Below, one piece after another: positions 57,753 to 64,000 of a stretch of 64,000 nt of DNA. Both the position numbers and the translations under genes were made by a program. Position 1 is the first letter of the stretch, and each line of letters starts with the position of its first letter. Source of the DNA: JAICJC01 sp963757605 (GTDB lineage: Bacteria; Actinomycetota; Thermoleophilia; Gaiellales; JAICJC01); NCBI GenBank assembly GCA_963757605.1, contig CAVWSF010000001.1, forward strand, positions 682,001 to 746,000. Reading direction: 5' to 3'. A model generated the notes under the pieces. That model saw nothing but the letters and a program-made list of their open reading frames with translations, searched no databases and was not told where the DNA came from.

Positions 57753-58920
57753 CGGCTGGGAGCGGTTCGCCCGCGCCCGCCGCGGGCCGTTCACCGAGGA
57801 CGCGTTTCCGAGCCGCCTTCATGGTGAGCGGACCGCCGCCCTCCTGGGAATCTCCCTTGGATTGGCGTTCACGATCTGCTTCATCACTGGGCTCATGTCG
57901 CACCTGCCCCAGCGCGGCCCGCGCGAGATCGCCGACATCTGGCCATCGCGGCCGGTCTCGCTCTACCGAGTTACGCAGGGCATCCATGTGCTGACCGGCA
58001 TGCTCGCGATCCCGCTCCTGCTTGCGAAGATGTGGGTGGCCTACCCACGCCTGTGGACTTGGCCGCCGGTCCGCGACCCGCTCCACGCGATCGAGCGGCT
58101 CGCCCTGATTGCGCTGGTCGGCGGCGCGTTCTTCCAGCTCGGGACCGGCCTCCTGAACGTCTTCTACTGGTACCTCTTTCCGTTCAACTTCCCGCTCGCC
58201 CACTATGCCGGCGCATGGATCGCGATCGGCGGGCTGATCGTGCACATCGGCGCCAAGTGGGAGGCGGCACGTCGCGGCCTGCGGCGGCCGGTCCCGCTTG
58301 ACCGCGCCCCGGAGCCGGCGCCGGGCGGGCTGAGCAGGCGTGGGTTCCTCGCAATGGTGGGCGGCCTCAGCGGCACGATCCTCGCCGTCACGGTCGGCGA
58401 GGTCGCCTCGCCGCTCAGCCGGCTTGCCGTCCTGGCACCGCGCCGGGCCGGGCACGGCCCGCAGGGCGTGCCGGTGAACCACACGGCCCCCGCCTCGGTC
58501 CGGCGGATGGCGACGTCACCCGACTACCGGCTCGAGATCGGCGGCGCGGTGCCGCGCCCGGCGACGTACGCGCTCGCGGACCTGCGAGCCCTCCCGCAGG
58601 TCGCCGCCCAACTGCCGATCTCGTGCGTCGAGGGCTGGAGCACCGAGGCGTCCTGGCGCGGGGTGCGCGTGCGCGACCTGCTCGACCAGGCGGGCGCCTC
58701 CCATGACGCCAGGGTCATGGTGGAGTCGATCCAGACCCACGGCGGCAGCCACCGGTCGTTCCTGAACCCTCCGCACGCCCGTGACCCGCTGACGCTCCTG
58801 GCGATGGTGTTGAACGGCGAGCACCTGCACATCGACCACGGCTACCCGGTCCGGCTGATCGCCCCCAACCGGCCCGGCACGGAGCAGACGAAATGGGTCG
58901 CAAAGCTGACCGTCCTCTAG
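57727..58920 (+). CDS. Cytochrome b / molybdopterin oxidoreductase fusion
   Basis: A 397-residue protein. Residues 40-180 form a four-helix b-type cytochrome with His59, His87, His159 and His173. A twin-Arg motif SRRGFLAMVGG (Arg204-205) starts a further helix, and residues 255-397 form a sulfite-oxidase-like molybdopterin domain with ligand Cys300 in ISCVEGWS. It would oxidise an external substrate and pass electrons into the membrane. The start overlaps the previous gene by 26 bp. Confidence 0.82.
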   Translation: MQRTPPQADGWERFARARRGPFTEDAFPSRLHGERTAALLGISLGLAFTICFITGLMSHLPQRGPREIADIWPSRPVSLYRVTQGIHVLTGMLAIPLLLAKMWVAYPRLWTWPPVRDPLHAIERLALIALVGGAFFQLGTGLLNVFYWYLFPFNFPLAHYAGAWIAIGGLIVHIGAKWEAARRGLRRPVPLDRAPEPAPGGLSRRGFLAMVGGLSGTILAVTVGEVASPLSRLAVLAPRRAGHGPQGVPVNHTAPASVRRMATSPDYRLEIGGAVPRPATYALADLRALPQVAAQLPISCVEGWSTEASWRGVRVRDLLDQAGASHDARVMVESIQTHGGSHRSFLNPPHARDPLTLLAMVLNGEHLHIDHGYPVRLIAPNRPGTEQTKWVAKLTVL

Positions 58921-59333
58921 AGGCGCCGCTCAACCGGCGCCTGTTCGCCACCTGCCTCGTCGTCGGCGGCGCCTGCATGGCCTTCGGCGTCTACAGCCTC
59001 ATGCGCAAGCCGGTACCTCCACGCGAGTTCGCAATCTGGCTGGGCGGCGGCATCGTCGCGCACGACCTGGTCGCGGCGCCGCTCGTCTTCGCCGCGGGCT
59101 ACGCGCTGCGCCGGCTGCTGCCCGAGTGGTCGCTCGCGCCGGTCCAGGCGGGGCTGGTCGCGACCGCCGTGCTCGTCGTGTTCACGCTGCCGAGCCTCGG
59201 TGTGCCGCGGAACGTCGCCAACCCGAGCCGGCTTCCCAACCACTACAACCGCAACCTCGCCGTCGTCGTCGCGCTCGTCTGGATCGGGGTGCTAGGCGGC
59301 CTCGTCCGCGCGCGGCGGCGCCGAGGCACGTAG
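58893..59333 (+). CDS. Small membrane protein (146 aa)
   Basis: A 146-residue protein with three or four hydrophobic segments and a basic C-terminus (RARRRRGT). The middle has GGIVAHDLVAAPLVFAAGYALRRLLPEW. It overlaps the oxidoreductase gene end by 28 bp and the convergent epimerase by 42 bp, so it likely works with the cytochrome/Mo protein. No family recognised. Confidence 0.65.
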   Translation: MGRKADRPLEAPLNRRLFATCLVVGGACMAFGVYSLMRKPVPPREFAIWLGGGIVAHDLVAAPLVFAAGYALRRLLPEWSLAPVQAGLVATAVLVVFTLPSLGVPRNVANPSRLPNHYNRNLAVVVALVWIGVLGGLVRARRRRGT

Positions 59334-60365
59334 CGGAGCCCGCGCGAACTCGTCCATCCCTGCCGCGAAGCCGACGCGCACCTCGAACCCGAGGTCACGG
59401 CGGGCACGGGCGGGCGAGCCGAGCAGGTGGCGGACGTCCCCCAGCCGAAACCGGCCGCTGAGCACGGGAGCCGCGCCCGGCCGCAGCCGCTCGCACAGCG
59501 CGGCGGCCATCCCGGCGACCGATGTCGGCGTTCCCGTGGCAACGTTGTAGGCGCCCGGACGGCCAGCGTCGATGGCAAGCAGGTTTGCCGCGGCCACGTC
59601 GGAGACGTGGACGAAGTCGCGCAGCTGGCAGCCGTCCTCGAACACGTCGGGCGCCACGCCCCGCTCGAGCGCGCTGCGGAAGATCGCAGCCACCCCGGCG
59701 TAGGGTGTGTCCCGCGGCATGCGAGGGCCGTAGACGTTGTGGTAGCGAAGCCGGGCAACCGCGATGCCGGTCTCGCGTCCGAACACGGCGCACAGGTGCT
59801 CCTGCTGGACCTTGGTGGCGGCGTAGACCGAGCGCGGGTCCGGCGGCGCGTCTTCCGGGACCAGCGCGGGGGCGAGTGGCTCGCCGCACCTCGGGCAGGC
59901 CGGGTCGAACCTCCCGGCCGCGAGCGCCTCCGCGCATCGTGGCGGCGCCGGCACGTCCCCGTGGCGGCGGCAACGGTAGCGCCCGTCGCCGTAGACGACC
60001 ATGCTCGACCCGAGGACGAGCGGGCCCGAGGCGCGCGACGCGGCGAGCTCCGCGAGCAGCACCGCCGTGCCGAGGTCGTTGTCGGAGACGTACCCGGGGG
60101 CGTCGCCGAAGTCGACTCCCATGCCGACCATCGCCGCCTGGTGGCTCACCGCGGTGACGCCGCGCAGGGCTGCGCGCACCGCGGCCGGGTCGCGCAGGTC
60201 GCCGACGACGTACTCCGCTCCGGGGTGGCGATACCAGGGCTCGGCGCCGTGCGCCAGGGGATGCAGGCGGTCGAGCACCCGCACCGCGTCGCCGCGCTCG
60301 ATCAGGGCGTCGACGACGTGCGAGCCGACGAACCCCAGCCCCCCGGTCACGAGCACGCGGTTCAT
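59292..60365 (-). CDS. Extended SDR sugar epimerase/dehydratase with zinc-ribbon insert
   Basis: A 357-residue NAD-dependent epimerase. GGLGFVGSH (8-16), catalytic Tyr181/Lys185 in SVYAATKVQQEH and YHNVYGPRMP are standard. Between residues 130 and 165 an insert with Cys132, His135, Cys144, Cys157 and Cys160 (FDPACPRCGEPL) looks like a zinc ribbon, as in the dTDP-rhamnose 4-epimerase-like branch. It probably supplies a sugar nucleotide to the nearby glycosyltransferases. Confidence 0.85.
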   Translation of the reverse strand: MNRVLVTGGLGFVGSHVVDALIERGDAVRVLDRLHPLAHGAEPWYRHPGAEYVVGDLRDPAAVRAALRGVTAVSHQAAMVGMGVDFGDAPGYVSDNDLGTAVLLAELAASRASGPLVLGSSMVVYGDGRYRCRRHGDVPAPPRCAEALAAGRFDPACPRCGEPLAPALVPEDAPPDPRSVYAATKVQQEHLCAVFGRETGIAVARLRYHNVYGPRMPRDTPYAGVAAIFRSALERGVAPDVFEDGCQLRDFVHVSDVAAANLLAIDAGRPGAYNVATGTPTSVAGMAAALCERLRPGAAPVLSGRFRLGDVRHLLGSPARARRDLGFEVRVGFAAGMDEFARAPLRASAPPRADEAA

Positions 60366-60405
60366 GCAGCGGTTCTACACCGGTGGCGTCGGGTCGGGGC
60401 GAGTG

Positions 60406-60421
60406 TTCCCCGATTCGTAAG
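60406..60421 (+). promoter_or_regulatory. Shared TTC-N4-A-N3-GTAAG motif, site 2
   Basis: TTCCCCGATTCGTAAG sits between the divergent epimerase (-) and membrane glycosyltransferase (+) genes, 46 bases before the latter's ATG. Compare sites at 55292 and 63645. Confidence 0.4.
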
Positions 60422-60466
60422 GAACCGGCCATCCGCCCGCAAGGTGGGGCCCGCATCCTGGTGACG

Positions 60467-61783
60467 ATGAGTCTCGGAGGCCGGAGCACCGGTGCCGCCG
60501 CGGCGTGGCGCCCGCTCGCCGCGCACATCCCGGCGGAGGCCGTGGTCGTCGCGCTGGTGGCGACGGCCGCCGTGCTCGGCTACGAGCTGCCCCGCCACCA
60601 CGTCAAGCTGGGCGCGCCCACCCCGCCGTTCTACGCCTTCCCGCACCCGCGCCTGACGCTGTGGACGCCGGTCGCGGCCGTCGGAGTCGTCGTCCTGGCG
60701 GCGGCCGCTCCCGCCCTCATGCGACTGCCGCGGACGTGGTGGATGCTCGGGGCGACGTTGACTGCGCTCGCCGCCCGAGCTGTGGTGAACGTGGGCCGGT
60801 TCGGGCCGGACGAGCTCGTGCGCCCGCTCGTCGGCCGCATCGGCACCCACGACTACCTCCCCACGGTCCACCTGTTCCTCTCCAACCCCGCCGGCTATCT
60901 CGACGGCTTCGCCCAGCGCATCGCGACCGGCCTTCCCATCCACCCATCCGCACACCCGCCCGGCGCGACCGTGCTGCTCGCCGCCCTCGACCGGGCCGGG
61001 GCGCCGGGGCCCTGGCCCGCCGCCGGGCTGATCCTGCTCGTGGGCGCCGCCGCCACCCCGCTCGTCTACCTGCTCGGCTGCGCCCTCGCCGGCGAGCGCG
61101 CGGCTCGGGCGGCCACACTGGCGTGGGCCTTCGCGCCCGCCGTGTTGCTCGAGAGCGCGACGTCCATGGACGCCCTCTTCGCGACCGCGGGCGCCGGGGC
61201 GGCGCTCCTCGTCGTCCGCGGGCGCACGCGGTCGGCGGCCGCCGCCACGGTCGGCTGCTCCTTCCTCTCGTACGCGCTCCCGGCGGCCGCCGTCTGGGCG
61301 GGCATCGTCGTCTGGCTGCGACGCGGGCGGCGGGAGGCGGTGACGCAGGCGCTGGCGGCTGTCGCCGCCGCGGTGGCGACCTACCTGCTGCTCTGGCTCT
61401 CAACCGGCTTCGACCCGGTGGCGGCGTATGCGAACACGAAGCACCACTACGAGCACGGCGTCTCGCACTTCCGGCCCTATTGGTACTGGGTGCTCGGCGA
61501 TCCGGCGGCCTTTCTTACGGGCCTCGGCGTACCCGTGGCCTTCGCGTACGCGAGGGCGCTCGGCGCGCGAACGGCACCGGCGCTGGCGCTGGCGGCCGTG
61601 GTCGTGGTCGCGGCCGGGAGCGGGTTCGCGAAGGCAGAGGTGGAGCGCATCTGGCAGTTCCTCGTGCCGTTCGCAGTGGTCGCGGCGGCGGCGGAGATCG
61701 ACCGCATGCGCCTGCGGCCTGTGCTCGTGGCGCTCGCGCTGCAGGCGGTCGCCGTCGAGGTGCTCTTCGGGACGACGTGGTGA
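60467..61783 (+). CDS. Polytopic membrane protein, glycosyltransferase family 39/PMT-like
   Basis: A 438-residue protein with about 10-12 membrane helices. A large external loop between early helices contains HDYLPTVHLFLSNPAGY and an IHPSAHPPGATVLL region, and the late helices are separated by short loops. This matches lipid-phosphate-sugar-dependent glycosyltransferases in general shape only. ATG at 60467 chosen; GTG 60461 is two codons earlier. Lies next to the epimerase and two-component genes. Confidence 0.65.
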   Translation: MSLGGRSTGAAAAWRPLAAHIPAEAVVVALVATAAVLGYELPRHHVKLGAPTPPFYAFPHPRLTLWTPVAAVGVVVLAAAAPALMRLPRTWWMLGATLTALAARAVVNVGRFGPDELVRPLVGRIGTHDYLPTVHLFLSNPAGYLDGFAQRIATGLPIHPSAHPPGATVLLAALDRAGAPGPWPAAGLILLVGAAATPLVYLLGCALAGERAARAATLAWAFAPAVLLESATSMDALFATAGAGAALLVVRGRTRSAAAATVGCSFLSYALPAAAVWAGIVVWLRRGRREAVTQALAAVAAAVATYLLLWLSTGFDPVAAYANTKHHYEHGVSHFRPYWYWVLGDPAAFLTGLGVPVAFAYARALGARTAPALALAAVVVVAAGSGFAKAEVERIWQFLVPFAVVAAAAEIDRMRLRPVLVALALQAVAVEVLFGTTW

Positions 61784-61793
61784 GCCGGGAGCG

Positions 61794-62915
61794 CTACACG
61801 CCGGTGGGGACGGAGATGTCGAACCGGGAGCCTCGCTCGAGGCTGCTCGAGGCCTGGATCTCGCCGCCGAGCCCCTCGACGATGCGCTTCGCCAGGGTCA
61901 GCCCCAGCCCCGCCCCCCGGCCCGAGCGGGCCGGGTCGGCCCGCCAGAACGGCTCGAACACCCGCAGAAGCTGGTCGGGGGCGATGCCTGTGCCCGTGTC
62001 CTCGACAGCTACGCGGATCCGCTCCGGGCCGGCCGAGGCCCGCACAGTGACCCGGCCGCCGGCCGGCGTGTACCTGATCGCGTTGTCGACGAGCGAGTGC
62101 ACGACGCGGCCGAGACGCGGCGAGCACAGGTGGTCGACGGCGTCGTCGAGATCGACCGACAGCATCACCCCCCGGCGGGCCGCCTCCGGCCGCCAGACCG
62201 CCAGCGCCTGGTCGACCACCTCGGCAAGCGGCGTCAGCGGCGTGCGGTCGGCTGCGAGGTTCGCCGCGTCCGCCTGGGCGAGGTCGAACAGGTCTTCGAC
62301 CATCGCGACGAGCGCCATCGTCGACCGGTGCATCTCGCCGGCGTAGAGGCGCACGGTGTCGGGATCCGACACGACGCCGTCGTTCACGGCCTCGACCATC
62401 GCCCGCATGCTGGCGAGCGGCGTGCGCAGGTCGTGCGAGATGGAGGTCATGAGGTCGCGGCGCTGCGCCTCGACCTCGCGCTCGGCCTCGATCGCCGCGG
62501 CAAGGCGCTCGGCCGCCTGGTCGAGCGTGCGCGCCAGGAGGGCCAGCTCGGGGCTCGCACGAAGGTCGCCGACGCGCGCGTCGAGCCCGTCCGTCCCCAG
62601 CGACCGGGCCGTCGCCACAAGCCGTGCGAGCGCTCGGGTGTTCGATCGCGCCACGATCAGGGCGGCGGCGACCCCGGCCGTGACACTGTACAGCGCGACG
62701 AGCGCCAGCTCAGGCCCGCTACCGGGATCGATGAGCATGAAATGGCTGAGGATCAGCAGGTCGGCCACGGTGACGAGCGATGCGATCACCGCGATCGCGA
62801 CCATCGCGCGTGACAGGCTCGCTCGGGCAACCAACGCTCGCGCCGCGACGGCCGAGACGAGCGTCGCCAGCGTGATCGGCCCGAGCAGCGCGACGAGCTT
62901 GACCGCTCCGTTCAC
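61794..62915 (-). CDS. Sensor histidine kinase
   Basis: A 373-residue kinase with an N-terminal membrane region of about four helices (no large sensor domain), a HAMP-like linker, the phospho-His in SISHDLRTPLASM, and an ATPase domain (VDNAIRYTPAGG, VEDTGTGIAPDQ, GAGLGLTLAK). The GTG start overlaps the response regulator stop (GTGA). It likely phosphorylates the adjacent regulator. Confidence 0.9.
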   Translation of the reverse strand: MNGAVKLVALLGPITLATLVSAVAARALVARASLSRAMVAIAVIASLVTVADLLILSHFMLIDPGSGPELALVALYSVTAGVAAALIVARSNTRALARLVATARSLGTDGLDARVGDLRASPELALLARTLDQAAERLAAAIEAEREVEAQRRDLMTSISHDLRTPLASMRAMVEAVNDGVVSDPDTVRLYAGEMHRSTMALVAMVEDLFDLAQADAANLAADRTPLTPLAEVVDQALAVWRPEAARRGVMLSVDLDDAVDHLCSPRLGRVVHSLVDNAIRYTPAGGRVTVRASAGPERIRVAVEDTGTGIAPDQLLRVFEPFWRADPARSGRGAGLGLTLAKRIVEGLGGEIQASSSLERGSRFDISVPTGV

Positions 62916-63601
62916 GGCTCGAACCGGTAGCCGACGCCGCGCACGGTGACGAGCCGCCGCGGCGCCGACGGGTCGTCCTCGATCTTGGCCCGCAGGCGGC
63001 GGACGTGCACCGTCACGGTGTCGGTGTCGCCGGACCACACGTACCCCCACACGAGCTCCACGAGCTGGGCGCGGGAGTACACGCGCCCAGGGTGCGCCGC
63101 GAGCAGCCACAGGAGCTCGAACTCCTTGCGGGTCGTGTGCACGGGGATGCCCGCCACCATGACCTCACGGCGGATCGCGTCGATGCACAGGTCCCCGTAC
63201 TGGAGCCGGTCGCGCACGTCCCCGTCCGCCCGGCGCAGGACGGCTCGCACGCGGGCGACCACCTCGCGCGGCGAGTAGGGCTTCGTGACGTAGTCGTCGG
63301 CGCCGAGCTCCAGGCCGATAACCCGATCCGGCTCGGCGGCCTTGGCCGAGAGGATGATCACCGGAACGTCGCTTCCGAGCCGCAGGATCCTCAGCACGTC
63401 CAGCCCGTTCACGGCCGGGAGCATGAGGTCGAGCAGGATGACGTCCGGCGCCGGCCCGCCCTCGATCGCCTCGAGGGCGCGGCGCCCGTCCGGGGCCGAG
63501 TCCACGACGAAGCCCTCGCGGGCGAGGTAGCGGCCGAGCACGTCTCGGACCATCGGCTCGTCGTCGACGACGAGCACACGGGGTGCGGCAGCGGTCGCCA
63601 T
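62912..63601 (-). CDS. OmpR family response regulator
   Basis: A 229-residue regulator: receiver domain with acidic pocket VVDDEP, phospho-Asp in VILLDLMLP and Lys in YVTKPYSPRE, then a winged-helix DNA-binding domain ending VTVRGVGYRFEP. The ATG at 63601 (MATAAAPRVLVVDDE) is used. It may bind the TTC-N4-A-N3-GTAAG sites of the cluster, one of which lies 44 bases upstream of its own start. Confidence 0.92.
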   Translation of the reverse strand: MATAAAPRVLVVDDEPMVRDVLGRYLAREGFVVDSAPDGRRALEAIEGGPAPDVILLDLMLPAVNGLDVLRILRLGSDVPVIILSAKAAEPDRVIGLELGADDYVTKPYSPREVVARVRAVLRRADGDVRDRLQYGDLCIDAIRREVMVAGIPVHTTRKEFELLWLLAAHPGRVYSRAQLVELVWGYVWSGDTDTVTVHVRRLRAKIEDDPSAPRRLVTVRGVGYRFEP

Positions 63602-63644
63602 CCCAACCCAGGGTACCAGCGGGGACACCGCCTCCAATGCAGAA

Positions 63645-63660
63645 TTCAGCCAGTTGTAAG
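63645..63660. promoter_or_regulatory. Shared TTC-N4-A-N3-GTAAG motif, site 3
   Basis: TTCAGCCAGTTGTAAG lies in the divergent gap between the response regulator (-) and the phosphoesterase lipoprotein (+). It is within an AT-richer patch (AGAATTCAG). Compare 55292 and 60406. Confidence 0.4.
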
Positions 63661-63704
63661 GGCCGCCGCGAGTTGGCGCGCAGCCTCGACCCTAGAATCG
63701 AGCG

Positions 63705-64000
63705 GTGCGCCGGGGTCGATGGCTCATCCTGGCTGCGGCCGCCGCGCTCGCAGCATGCTCCGGCGGGACCGGCGCGGCGGCGGCCCCGCTCTCGGGCTCG
63801 ACGCTGGTGCGGACGTGGGTCGACCGCGCCGGGAACGGGGTGCTCGGGCCCGGGCTTGGCGAGCCGATGGTCTCCCGCACGGAGCTCGGCGGGCGCGCCC
63901 GCGGCGCGCGCGTCCTGGCCCGCTTCGCGCAGATTGCCGACGCCCACGTCACCGACGAGGAGTCGCCCGCGAGGGTCGAGATGCTCGACCGGCTCGGCCC
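63705..64000 (+). CDS. Metallophosphoesterase-like lipoprotein (3' partial)
   Basis: The GTG at 63705 opens a lipoprotein signal (RWLILAAAAALAAC, lipobox LAAC). The mature part reaches VLARFAQIADAHVTDEESPARVEML, which looks like the first metal-binding motif (D-x-H) of calcineurin-type phosphoesterases. The frame runs off the window, so only about 98 residues are seen. Expected location is the outer face of the membrane. Confidence 0.7.
   Translation, partial: MRRGRWLILAAAAALAACSGGTGAAAAPLSGSTLVRTWVDRAGNGVLGPGLGEPMVSRTELGGRARGARVLARFAQIADAHVTDEESPARVEMLDRLG

Overview
This 64 kb window is very GC-rich, densely coded bacterial chromosome. Many starts are GTG and many junctions are 4-nt ATGA/GTGA overlaps. 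Gene content (actinobacterial APC permeases, glutamine synthetase paralogue, MalK/ROK sugar clusters, PPi-type phosphofructokinase, ECF sigma factor, RodZ-like HTH protein) suggests Actinomycetota, plausibly a soil Thermoleophilia relative (Gaiellales/Solirubrobacterales). That placement is inference from style and content; no rRNA or marker gene is present. No tRNA, CRISPR array, integrase or insertion sequence was recognised, and no stretch over 300 bases lacks a gene.

Layout. 1-9.9 kb: nitrogen/amino-acid metabolism (DDAH-like amidinotransferase-fold hydrolase, M20 peptidase, threonine dehydratase, an SDR/FAD-oxidoreductase/LysE operon, then an APC permease, small protein, glutamine synthetase-like ligase and papain-like-fold candidate). 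10-19.4 kb: a bacterial microcompartment (BMC) locus. It has a class I aldolase, FGGY kinase, MDR dehydrogenase, an aldehyde dehydrogenase with a EutQ/EutT-like N-terminal extension, one BMC-H, a DUF3830-like protein, an unknown 158-aa protein, one EutN/CcmL-type BMC-P and one BMC-T. I read it as kinase plus retro-aldolase making an aldehyde that is oxidised and reduced inside a shell; no CoA-acylating aldehyde dehydrogenase or PduL is seen, so it is an unusual metabolosome. 19.6-26.7 kb: RidA and a nitroreductase-like protein, EamA and ChrA transporters, an ECF sigma operon, cyclodeaminase, RodZ-like and secreted proteins. 26.8-34.5 kb and 39.8-45.8 kb: two halves of a probable amino-sugar utilisation regulon (ABC transporter, ROK repressor, Gfo/Idh/MocA oxidoreductase, BadF/NAGK-type kinases, DegT aminotransferase, GH4 glycosidase, SIS isomerase, MalK-type ATPase, PPi-type phosphofructokinase). 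The halves are joined by near-identical AGGAAA-TTTCCT operators; the ATPase missing from the first half is in the second. Between them lie a leaderless RHH/MazF-type toxin-antitoxin pair, an APC permease, an acetamidase and a KAP NTPase. 46-55 kb: proline dehydrogenase, UbiA prenyltransferase, exonuclease VII, a LysM/lytic transglycosylase, ArsR/thioredoxin, tandem GNAT, and threonine synthase behind a SAM-I riboswitch. 55.3-64 kb: a transsulfuration enzyme, glycosyltransferases, a cytochrome b/molybdopterin oxidoreductase fusion, a zinc-ribbon epimerase, a two-component system and a truncated phosphoesterase.

The strongest non-gene signal is a family of five intergenic palindromic elements (160-200 bp). 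They share a core but have copy-specific, self-complementary outer arms. Two sit inside the BMC operon, with their 3' arms forming the ribosome binding sites of the next genes.
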